Virus record (IMG/VR): IMGVR_UViG_3300022227_000002
Location: 40,730 to 104,729 of that record
DNA: 64,000 bases
Strand: one strand, 5' to 3'
Source: a virus
How positions within the stretch are numbered: position 1 is the stretch's first letter; each line of letters starts with the position of its first letter. Position numbers and translations under genes: made by a program. Below, piece after piece: positions 43,147 through 50,602 of this stretch. A model generated the notes under the pieces. It made no database searches. It was given only the letters and a program-made list of their open reading frames with translations, and was not told the origin of the DNA.

Positions 43147-43707
43147 TTAATAAAGTTTTTCTATTTTGTCACAGATTGCTAGTTTTTTAGCCTCTTCAGC
43201 CGATAACCAAACGTCCTGTGGCGGTAATAATACTTCTTTAATTTTTTTCTCAGACATTCCAATACATTTTTTGTAATGTTCTACCATTCTTTTAGTTGAT
43301 AGCTCAAATTCTTTAACACGAGCATATAGTTCGTGTTCTTTGCCATCACTTCCCCAACTGTATTGATGAGATAATATTGAAGTATTAGGTGTAAGTATCC
43401 TTTCTCCTTTCTTTCCTGCAATAAAAATTAAAAATCCGGAAGAGGCAATTAATCCTAATCCTACAGTTTTAATAGGTATTGTACTAGCTTTGATTGTATC
43501 TATTAATGCAAATGCGGCATGAACATCACCGCCAGGTGAATTAATAATTAAAGTTAGTTTAGGCAATCTAGTAGAAGCAAGATTGCAATTCATAATCCAT
43601 TGAATACAAGCTCTACAAGAATCTGTATTAATTTCGTCCATTAACAAATAGAGACCATTTGTTAATAAATTATTTTTTTGTTCTGGTGTTGCTTTGTCTT
43701 TAGCCAT
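43147..43707 (-). CDS. clpP: ClpP-like serine protease
   Basis: 186 residues. INSPGGDVHAAFALID is the ClpP oxyanion/handle region, GLIASSGF has the nucleophile Ser89, and SILSHQYS the catalytic His114. In cells ClpP degrades unfolded substrates with an AAA+ partner; phage forms may process virion proteins (a prohead-type role) or work with host ClpX/A. No ClpX homologue is in the window. Coupled by an 8-base overlap with the glycosyltransferase upstream. Confidence 0.85.
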   Translation of the reverse strand: MAKDKATPEQKNNLLTNGLYLLMDEINTDSCRACIQWIMNCNLASTRLPKLTLIINSPGGDVHAAFALIDTIKASTIPIKTVGLGLIASSGFLIFIAGKKGERILTPNTSILSHQYSWGSDGKEHELYARVKEFELSTKRMVEHYKKCIGMSEKKIKEVLLPPQDVWLSAEEAKKLAICDKIEKLY

Positions 43708-44776
43708 ATTTTACTACCTCGTATAATGCTTTACCAGAGAAAAATTGATTTTTTAATATTTCTCTTTGTTTCCATATTAATGGAATATATTTTGTATAAT
43801 TTTCCATATAGTCGTGTATTTTGTCTATTACTTCTTGTTTGTGTTTACGATAATGTTCTATATCAATTGTCCATTCGCTAGGGTAAGCAAATTCTTTAAT
43901 TGCCATTTCTTTATAACTTAATCTATTTGGCACCATTGGTATAACATCTAATAGTGCACCTTCATACCAACTTATACCTAATGTTTCTTGTAAGTTAGCA
44001 CTAAAGATTAATTTAGATTCTCCTAGTAAATTATGATATTCCACTTTACTCAATGTTTTTTCCTGACATACTATAAAATCATATTCGCTTCCAATAGAAT
44101 CTTTAAGGTCTTGAAATATGTCTAGTTGCTTTTCAGGTGCAAGTCTATGTGGAAATAATATTTGTTTTTTCTTTGGCATATTTTTATATTGTTCAAGATT
44201 ACGTTCCATGTATTCCATAGGCCATCCTACTCTTTTTATTTTTTTATTCGCTTGAGCATCTAATTTTCTAGTAACTAATTTAATAAATGTATCACTAAAC
44301 ATATCTGTATGAAATTGTGTTGCAAAAAAGTTATGATCAAAAGTTTCATACATACTTTCTTCTGCCAATCTTACCCAAGGTTTCTTTCCAATTAATCTAC
44401 CTAAAAAGTCTGCCGGATCATAAGAACCGGCGTGCCACATACCACCTATTTTTATTTTAACGCCTAATAGTTCTGCCATATATTTTAATTGTATGACTGT
44501 AGGATTCCAAGCGTCAGTATATAAGAAGTAGTCACCGTCTTTAACTTCTCCTTTACAAAACATTTCTCCAATTTTAGCCAATTGATTACTCTTATAAACA
44601 TTGGTACCACCAAAGTTTAAAAAAGCACCGGGTGTAGTTTTTTGTGGTGTATCGCCTCCACTTATATTAACTACTTCATTATTAGTATGTCTTTTTAGTT
44701 GTTCTGGGAGATGTTTTTTCCACTCCTTTGTGTATCGAGTGTCAACAGCCTCCAAATCAACAATGTAAATTGTCAT
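43700..44776 (-). CDS. GT-B-type glycosyltransferase
   Basis: 358 residues. FPHRLAPEKQLDIF is the GT4 C-terminal-domain nucleotide-binding element, and NLQETLGISWYEGALLDVI the following EX7E-like site (E ... E). The N-terminal half has a Rossmann-like start (IYIVDLEAVDTRY). The gene lies between ClpP and the QueD-like gene. It is unrelated to the island glycosyltransferases, which have a GT-A design. Donor and acceptor unknown; DNA glucosylation, as in T4, is one possibility. Confidence 0.65.
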   Translation of the reverse strand: MTIYIVDLEAVDTRYTKEWKKHLPEQLKRHTNNEVVNISGGDTPQKTTPGAFLNFGGTNVYKSNQLAKIGEMFCKGEVKDGDYFLYTDAWNPTVIQLKYMAELLGVKIKIGGMWHAGSYDPADFLGRLIGKKPWVRLAEESMYETFDHNFFATQFHTDMFSDTFIKLVTRKLDAQANKKIKRVGWPMEYMERNLEQYKNMPKKKQILFPHRLAPEKQLDIFQDLKDSIGSEYDFIVCQEKTLSKVEYHNLLGESKLIFSANLQETLGISWYEGALLDVIPMVPNRLSYKEMAIKEFAYPSEWTIDIEHYRKHKQEVIDKIHDYMENYTKYIPLIWKQREILKNQFFSGKALYEVVKYG

Positions 44777-44778
44777 TC

Positions 44779-45153
44779 TTATTCCTTTTCATATACTGCG
44801 TGTGATCCATTTTCACCATCTTCAGAAACATCTATTTCAATATTTCTACCAGGATATCTTTTTTTAATTTGTGCATATAAATCATCTGACATCATTTCAC
44901 AACTTTTAAAGTCGTTTTGTAATGTACCTTGACTATATAAACTCAAAATCCATCTTTGAAATTGGATGAATTCGATATCTCTGTCATCGTGAAAAACTTC
45001 GATCGCCACTTTAAAATGAAATGTATGTCTATGTGGATGTCCTAAAAATGACACGTCATATTCATCTCCAGTTGCTAATTTAGGGTCAGTTAGAGCCGCA
45101 GGATACTTATGTATTCCTTCTTTTCTAAATGTTACCCAAATCATTTTTTTCAT
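44779..45153 (-). CDS. QueD/PTPS-like T-fold protein
   Basis: 124 residues. HPHRHTFHFKVAIEV resembles the HxH strand of QueD, DIEFIQFQRWI the following strand/helix and SCEMMSDDLYAQI the PTxE-like helix; IDVSEDGENG matches the final E strand. The second, clearer QueD is at 55715. This protein may be a pterin-binding homologue with a different role. It has a perfect sigma70 promoter and AAAGGA ribosome-binding site. Confidence 0.5.
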   Translation of the reverse strand: MKKMIWVTFRKEGIHKYPAALTDPKLATGDEYDVSFLGHPHRHTFHFKVAIEVFHDDRDIEFIQFQRWILSLYSQGTLQNDFKSCEMMSDDLYAQIKKRYPGRNIEIDVSEDGENGSHAVYEKE

Positions 45154-45182
45154 TGCGTTCCTTTTCTTTTTATGAGTTGTCC

Positions 45183-45211
45183 ATTATAACAGTTTTATTT
45201 TTCATTGTCAA
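45183..45211 (-). promoter_or_regulatory. Consensus sigma70 promoter for the QueD-like gene
   Basis: TTGACA (45211-45206), 17-bp spacer, TATAAT (45188-45183): both boxes are perfect. The promoter overlaps the end of the upstream coding region and precedes the ATG at 45153 by about 30 bases. Confidence 0.8.
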
Positions 45212-45719
45212 TGTCCAAAACGGTATCGTCTTTATATTCTGACCATTCTGTATATTGCATATAACCTTTTAAAGTGTTGAGGTCTTTGGACCATACTCCT
45301 TTGTTTGTTAAACCCCACGTAGTATCATCTATTTTTAAAACTGCATTTTTATTCAGTTTTTCAATGTTTGGAATTTTAGCACTTATCATTGGAATAAATT
45401 TTTCAAAGGCCATTAATCCCGATTCTATTACGTCATTGGAATAACTGACATCAAAATCTAATGTAACCCAATAATTTTTTTCTAATAATATTGTCATCAT
45501 TACATACCAGTCTTTCCAATCTGTTTCATTGCTAGGATTAAAACTTTGACTTGTACCAAAGTAAATGTGTTTTATATCCTTTTTATTAGCTAATTCTTCT
45601 ATTTCTTTTGCAGGTCTAACGCCAACTACAAATAAAGTATGTTGTCCAGTCATAGGTGTTGCTTCTATTTCTTCACCTGTAAAATATATTGATTCTTTTC
45701 TTTTACTCGTGTCTAACAT
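45195..45719 (-). CDS. Conserved phage protein, 174 aa
   Basis: ATG at 45719, 4 bases after the upstream stop and following AAGTGG, is preferred to the in-frame start at 45839 inside that gene. HTLFVVGVRPAKEIEEL, then IYFGTSQSFNP and WKDWYVMMTILLEKNYWVTL suggest an alpha/beta fold. I recall such proteins beside the QueD-like gene in related phages. DFDVSYSNDVIESG is notably acidic. Function unknown. Confidence 0.55.
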   Translation of the reverse strand: MLDTSKRKESIYFTGEEIEATPMTGQHTLFVVGVRPAKEIEELANKKDIKHIYFGTSQSFNPSNETDWKDWYVMMTILLEKNYWVTLDFDVSYSNDVIESGLMAFEKFIPMISAKIPNIEKLNKNAVLKIDDTTWGLTNKGVWSKDLNTLKGYMQYTEWSEYKDDTVLDIDNEK

Positions 45720-45723
45720 TTTT

Positions 45724-46638
45724 TTACCACTTAATATATCCTCTAGTATATCCTTTTGGTCTATTAAGACCTTCGTTAAATGCATCTTTCCATTCAGTAT
45801 TTCTATCATAACCTTTTGTCCAAAAAGAAGATACATCAATTTTACCTGAATGTACTAATTCTACTGCTTTACGCATACACTCTATAAATCCACTATCTCT
45901 TGGACTAGGAAATTTTAAAGTCATTGAATTCCATAACATTGTAGAAAATGTTGTTGTAACTTTATTTGGTTTTTCAGCACCCATTATTAGTAATGCTTCT
46001 GGATTAAATATTTCTTTTTCAAATGATTCATTTCTATTATTAAGATCAATTACTACATCATATTTTCCGTCAATTGTATCTGTAAGTTTGTTACCCCATA
46101 ATTCTTTATTACTATGACCATATACAGTAATATTAAAATGAATATTTTTTTCTAGCATAAGAGTTAAAAGATAATGATATACAACCTGTGCTAAAAATCC
46201 ACTTCCCATAATTAATAAGTTTGCTCCTTGTTTTCTACCTCTTCTTTCAATTGGCATTTTACTAGAGTTGATTATGTTTATACCACAAGCAACAGGCTCT
46301 ATAATATATTTAGGATCACATTCGGGCACTTTAACATAAGTTCCTATGTCACAATTATAAAAGTCTGCGTATGCAGGTTCACCTCTAGTTGCTACAAAGT
46401 CTCCTATATCTACATCATATACATTTTTTCCTTTTTCTGTTACTTGTCCTAATCCTTCATGACCTTGCATAGTTAAAGGTAATGGTCCAAAGTTTCCTTG
46501 CATCATATCAATATCGCTTCTACATACTCCTGTATATTTTGCTTTAACTCTAATTTGTTCATTAGATATATCAGGAATATCTATAGTTCCTTCGTTAAAT
46601 GTACCTTTACCTTCAGTGTATAATAGTTTCGTCATCAT
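45724..46638 (-). CDS. Zinc-type medium-chain dehydrogenase-like protein
   Basis: 304 residues. GVCRSDIDMMQGNFGPLPL followed by MQGHEGLGQV is the zinc-site signature of the alcohol dehydrogenase (MDR) family: catalytic Cys and His-Glu. Typical members have about 340 residues; the middle (NLLIMGSGFLAQVVYHYLL) is the Rossmann NAD(P) site. The structural zinc loop is absent or reduced. It overlaps the Gfo/Idh/MocA gene by 26 bases, so the two likely act on one sugar or polyol. Confidence 0.7.
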   Translation of the reverse strand: MMTKLLYTEGKGTFNEGTIDIPDISNEQIRVKAKYTGVCRSDIDMMQGNFGPLPLTMQGHEGLGQVTEKGKNVYDVDIGDFVATRGEPAYADFYNCDIGTYVKVPECDPKYIIEPVACGINIINSSKMPIERRGRKQGANLLIMGSGFLAQVVYHYLLTLMLEKNIHFNITVYGHSNKELWGNKLTDTIDGKYDVVIDLNNRNESFEKEIFNPEALLIMGAEKPNKVTTTFSTMLWNSMTLKFPSPRDSGFIECMRKAVELVHSGKIDVSSFWTKGYDRNTEWKDAFNEGLNRPKGYTRGYIKW

Positions 46639-47611
46639 TTGTTATTGTTTCGTGTATCCATAAATCGTATTCTAATTGTTTTTGCCAAAATGCATTGTCA
46701 TCTTTATGAGTTATACAATCTGCAATCATTCGTTCATATGCACTTTCAGGACAAATACCTATTTGAAATGGATGTTGTTCGTCTTCTTGTTTAGTTTCTC
46801 CTGATTTGTTAAAATGTACTGCAATATCATCTTCTTGTTCATCATCTTTTCTTCCTGATGCAGAAAAACCTTTACCTGCTTTCCAATCTGCTGTAAGTCT
46901 ATATGTTTTTTCATTATTGTTAAATTCTAATTCTACTAAATCGTCTACATCATATACTCCAATAGGATTCATAGTTCCATAATTTCCTGCTCTATTATCA
47001 CCTGTTGTTTCATATGTTTCTTCTATTAACTCTTTTAAAGTATTTTTTTGTTCTTTGTGAAATTTTGTAAGTTTGAAATCTTTATAAGTATTAGGATTTA
47101 TTGCAATAAAAATACTCAATAAGTGTGGTAATAAATCTCGAGATACTCCACCATACGCAAGAGCTTTGTTTGTAAACCAACCACCAGGATTAGGTATAAA
47201 GTTTATATTACGCCAGTTTATATCAATTATATCATTATCGTCTACTTTTGTTTTAATACCATCTAACCATATTTTAGTTCTCCACATATTATTTTTTGTC
47301 ATAATAAATTTTGTATTTTTATTAGAACTTACTAAAATTTGCCATTGTTGAGCATTTTGTACACCAGGTTTTTCAATAAAAACCATTTTACTATGCGGTG
47401 CAATTTTTTGTGCAATAGTATAATGTGTATTATTAGGTGTACAAATATGAACAGTATCAAATTCTGGATGGGTTTTTAATGCTGTTGTTAATTCTAAAAA
47501 CATAGGATTGTGTTTTGAATTAATGTCCACAGTAATTACTTCGTGTCCCATTTTTTCTAAAACACGTTTATATAATTGTCCGAACCCTAATCCTACTATT
47601 AAACTTTTCAT
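46613..47611 (-). CDS. Gfo/Idh/MocA-type oxidoreductase
   Basis: 332 residues. LIVGLGFGQLYKRVL is the Rossmann motif, VHICTPNNTHYTIA the next conserved stretch and FIEKPG the diagnostic EKP motif. The family oxidises, reduces or dehydrates sugars and inositols, often nucleotide-sugars. Together with the dehydrogenase downstream and the GT-B protein, it may supply or modify a sugar for phage glycosylation. The second half (DLVELEFNNNEKTYRLTADW) is the usual beta sheet. Confidence 0.7.
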   Translation of the reverse strand: MKSLIVGLGFGQLYKRVLEKMGHEVITVDINSKHNPMFLELTTALKTHPEFDTVHICTPNNTHYTIAQKIAPHSKMVFIEKPGVQNAQQWQILVSSNKNTKFIMTKNNMWRTKIWLDGIKTKVDDNDIIDINWRNINFIPNPGGWFTNKALAYGGVSRDLLPHLLSIFIAINPNTYKDFKLTKFHKEQKNTLKELIEETYETTGDNRAGNYGTMNPIGVYDVDDLVELEFNNNEKTYRLTADWKAGKGFSASGRKDDEQEDDIAVHFNKSGETKQEDEQHPFQIGICPESAYERMIADCITHKDDNAFWQKQLEYDLWIHETITNDDETIIH

Positions 47612-47612
47612 A

Positions 47613-47804
47613 TTAATTAAATCTTTTTGTAAAGTTTTCTATTTCTGTTTTTATTGCAAGTTTAATTTTTTTAAACTTTTTTAATAATGCTTTTCCTTCC
47701 CAACTTCTATCTTCGTCCCTTTCGTTTTCCATTTCTTCGACTTTTCTGTGATAATAATCAAACTCGTACTTTAACTTTTTAAGTTTTTTATCTTTCTTCG
47801 CCAT
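47613..47804 (-). CDS. Small charged coiled-coil protein, 63 aa
   Basis: Nearly all charged helix (DKKLKKLKYEFDYYHRKVEE, then MENERDEDRSWEGKALLKKF). A one-base stop/start overlap with dpdA upstream (TAATG) and 1 base to the next gene show it is in the operon. It could be an adaptor or a small regulatory protein. No function can be assigned. Confidence 0.5.
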   Translation of the reverse strand: MAKKDKKLKKLKYEFDYYHRKVEEMENERDEDRSWEGKALLKKFKKIKLAIKTEIENFTKRFN

Positions 47805-49267
47805 TATACCTCCTGAAATAAATTAGCAAATTGTGTACTTGCGTTAACCGTTTTCTTGCCAGTCGCCCCCCTTGTTCCTATTACTGTCATAAAATATCTA
47901 TGAAATTCTTCTATGACTGCGTTTGCTTCATCTCTGTTGCTTGTTGCAAATATTGCCTCTATAATATCTTTAAAAGCAACTCTATCAAATTGTTCTTGTA
48001 ATAACATACCTGGATATATTCCTTTATCATATGCTTCATTGGCTTCTTGTACTGCTGTAATGTGCATCCAAACATTGTGAGCCATTTGTAAAGTGTAACT
48101 AAATGAATCCCAACTAGTTTTAGGATCATTTTTCATTTTGTTTAATTCTCCAGGAGAATAACAACATACATCATCAAGCATTAATCTTTTACTAACAGGA
48201 CTATCTCTAAAACTTTTAAATATTTTTTCTTGCAATACACCTTCTTTAAATGTTCTTGGATCTGGTTTATATTTTTTATCATCTGCACTTGCCTGCATTC
48301 TGTATACCCATTTTTTTCTATCTTTTATTTCTATATCAATATAAATTTGACCATTGGCACAAGCTAAAAATGGAGAAGCACAATCAAATGTAATCATAAA
48401 ATTAGGATTGTGATATTTTCTTATAGCTCTTTGTATATCTGTTAATAATACTGCCCATTCTAATTTAGATGTTCCTAAGAAGTGTACTACATCATGAACA
48501 CCTTTTTCTAATAATCCATCAAAACGTAGTGCTACAAGTCTTTTTAATGCAAGATGTATGTCACACATATTTTGACCACCAAATGACCAACCATTAAAAT
48601 GTGTACCAGGATATTTTTTAGGATCACAATAGTCTTTCATTTGTGCATACCAATCGTCTGCTTGTTGGAAATTTTCACCTTGTAATACATTTAAAAATTT
48701 ACAATCACCTTTTCTATTTTTCATAAAATAATCATTGTTTATTTTTGTACCATTTACAGCTTCTTGATAGCTATTAATATTACTAGCTTTAGCACCTTCG
48801 GGTGACCTTGAAACCCAAGCTGGAATATCTAATATCATTCCATAGTCCATATTAGCATCTAACCACGTTAATACTTGTTCACGTTTCTTTTTTGCTTTAG
48901 GACAATTAGGATCTTTCCAATCACCTTCCCATACGCCTTTACCTATTTGGAAACCACCTGAATCTCCAAGCAACCAATTATTAGCTCTATTTCTATTTCT
49001 AATAATGTCATCTCTAACACTAAACTTTTTCATATTCAAATCGGCGTGACCTGCGGAATATAAATTCCATTTGTAGTTAAAATACGTATTCTTAGGTTCT
49101 AAATAATTTAAACCTTGAATTCCGTGTTCAAACTTTTTAGGAACTCTTTCAGGAAGTACATAATCATCTTCGTGTTTTGCCTTTCCTATATCTCTCGCGA
49201 AGAAACTACTCATCGCTGGCAAGAATACTGCCCAATCCTTCTGAACTTTTGTTAAGTCTGTGTTCAA
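47804..49267 (-). CDS. dpdA: DpdA-like DNA-guanine transglycosylase (TGT family)
   Basis: 487 residues. TTG at 49267 lies after AAGGAGTAATAC, a strong ribosome-binding site. LLGDSGGFQIG at ~99-109 holds the first catalytic Asp (D102) of TGT enzymes; LNVLQGENFQQADDWY and HFLGTSKLEW are further family elements, and ITFDCASPF the second-Asp region. TGT enzymes swap guanine for a 7-deazaguanine in tRNA; DpdA-type relatives do it in DNA. The preQ0 genes nearby and the phage context favour DNA modification. It lies directly downstream of gp45. Confidence 0.8.
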   Translation of the reverse strand: MNTDLTKVQKDWAVFLPAMSSFFARDIGKAKHEDDYVLPERVPKKFEHGIQGLNYLEPKNTYFNYKWNLYSAGHADLNMKKFSVRDDIIRNRNRANNWLLGDSGGFQIGKGVWEGDWKDPNCPKAKKKREQVLTWLDANMDYGMILDIPAWVSRSPEGAKASNINSYQEAVNGTKINNDYFMKNRKGDCKFLNVLQGENFQQADDWYAQMKDYCDPKKYPGTHFNGWSFGGQNMCDIHLALKRLVALRFDGLLEKGVHDVVHFLGTSKLEWAVLLTDIQRAIRKYHNPNFMITFDCASPFLACANGQIYIDIEIKDRKKWVYRMQASADDKKYKPDPRTFKEGVLQEKIFKSFRDSPVSKRLMLDDVCCYSPGELNKMKNDPKTSWDSFSYTLQMAHNVWMHITAVQEANEAYDKGIYPGMLLQEQFDRVAFKDIIEAIFATSNRDEANAVIEEFHRYFMTVIGTRGATGKKTVNASTQFANLFQEV

Positions 49268-49277
49268 GTATTACTCC

Positions 49278-50003
49278 TTATTTTGTTTGAGCTGGTAAAA
49301 TGTAATTGTATTCACCAACACCACTATCTACAGTTATTTGCATTGCTCCTTGATCAGAAATTTTCATACTCATTCTGCCATCAAGACTTAATATACTAAT
49401 AACTTGTTGAATAGGCCAACTCCATGCTTTTTTCAATTCTCCAGCATCGTGTTGGAATATAAAATTACCTGCGTGTGAATTTGCATCACCAAAATAAAAT
49501 ACTAAATTTTTATTTTCAGTTTTTACAGTGAATACAGTTTCTTCTACGTGTGCCGCCGCTTGTAATTTTAATCTTTGTATAGACGCTACACTTGGTTCAA
49601 ACTCTATATCCCAAGATGTACCTTTAAATTTAACAGATTTTAATTTCTCGTTAATAATTTCAGTACTCATAAATCTATAATCATTTTGAAAATCACCTTT
49701 TTCGTTTTCAAAGTGAATGTTAGTTGGAACCTTTTTTCCATTTCTGACAGCTGATACAACATTAAGTTTTGCATTTTTATCATACTCTGGACATTTTAAA
49801 TGAAGTGCTAATTTATCTAAATTAGGCATACCAAATACACCATCGAATTCATTTACTTTTTCGTTAGTGTTCGCACTTAATATAACTGAACGATCTTCGG
49901 CCATACTTTCTATTTTTGTTTGCTCTTCATTTGTGATTTTTACTAAACTTAAAAACCCTAATGAATGCGTATGAGCAACAATGTCTTGTAAGATACTTTT
50001 CAT
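49278..50003 (-). CDS. 45: DNA polymerase sliding clamp (gp45-like)
   Basis: 241 residues; T4 gp45 has 228. The sequence order, with VFGMPNLDKLALHLKCPEY near residue 56, INEKLKSVKFKGTSW, and GNFIFQHDAG, then SLDGRMSMKISDQG, fits the trimeric processivity clamp, which also acts in late transcription. It has a perfect-looking sigma70 promoter (50022-50050) and GGAG ribosome-binding site, followed at 10 bases by dpdA. That coupling is consistent with DNA modification acting close to replication. Confidence 0.85.
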   Translation of the reverse strand: MKSILQDIVAHTHSLGFLSLVKITNEEQTKIESMAEDRSVILSANTNEKVNEFDGVFGMPNLDKLALHLKCPEYDKNAKLNVVSAVRNGKKVPTNIHFENEKGDFQNDYRFMSTEIINEKLKSVKFKGTSWDIEFEPSVASIQRLKLQAAAHVEETVFTVKTENKNLVFYFGDANSHAGNFIFQHDAGELKKAWSWPIQQVISILSLDGRMSMKISDQGAMQITVDSGVGEYNYILPAQTK

Positions 50004-50021
50004 ATATTTCTCCGTTTCCTT

Positions 50022-50050
50022 ATTATATTTAGGTTTGCAGTCGAAGTCAA
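50022..50050 (-). promoter_or_regulatory. Sigma70-like promoter for gp45
   Basis: TTGACT (50050-50045), 17-bp spacer, TATAAT (50027-50022), about 20 bases before the clamp ATG with GGAG in between. Confidence 0.75.
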
Positions 50051-50064
50051 GTTAAAATGTTTCA

Positions 50065-50601
50065 TTATCTTTCAACTCCAAAATATCTATATGCCTTTTG
50101 AACACCTCTAGCTTGATATTTGCAATCAGCCAAAGCATTATGCAAGTCCGTTCTAGGGCTTACTCTCATGTCTTTTGGCAACATATTTTGCAATGTTCTA
50201 GAATCTCTGATCTGCCAGAAGTTCCATGGTACAGGTTTTCCTAGTTGTGCATATAAATTTTGTAATATTGCATAGTCAAATAATGGACCTTGGCACCAAA
50301 GTTCATCTAATCCTACGCACCATTTGTTAAGAGTTTTTGAAAACTCTTCTAAATTAATTCTTCCTTCGTCTGTAAATGCTTCTTCTTTAACTTCTTTATC
50401 TTGTTGCCCCCACCATTCTAATGTTTTCTCATTTACACTTCTTCCCATTTTTGTTTGTTCATCTACATCTATTCTAAGATATAAATCAGTATGAGGTGTT
50501 TGAGTATTATATGGATTAAACTTAACTGCTCCTAATGTAAGAATCGTAGCACTAGGTGTAGTGTCTAAAGTTTCTAAATCTATCATTCCGTGTGTAGCCA
50601 T
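50065..50601 (-). CDS. DnaQ-like 3'-5' exonuclease (DexA/Rv2179c-like)
   Basis: ATG at 50601 (MATHGMIDLETL) is preferred to a TTG at 50616 inside gp43. IDLETLDTTPSATILTLGAV is the DEDD motif I, QGPLFDYAILQNLY motif II with its Asp, and LHNALADCKYQA motif III. PWNFWQIRDSRTL is a family-specific element. The length matches T4 DexA-like or exoRNase proteins (about 180-220 residues). It may degrade RNA or DNA ends; it follows gp43 directly. Confidence 0.8.
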   Translation of the reverse strand: MATHGMIDLETLDTTPSATILTLGAVKFNPYNTQTPHTDLYLRIDVDEQTKMGRSVNEKTLEWWGQQDKEVKEEAFTDEGRINLEEFSKTLNKWCVGLDELWCQGPLFDYAILQNLYAQLGKPVPWNFWQIRDSRTLQNMLPKDMRVSPRTDLHNALADCKYQARGVQKAYRYFGVER

Positions 50602-50602
50602 A

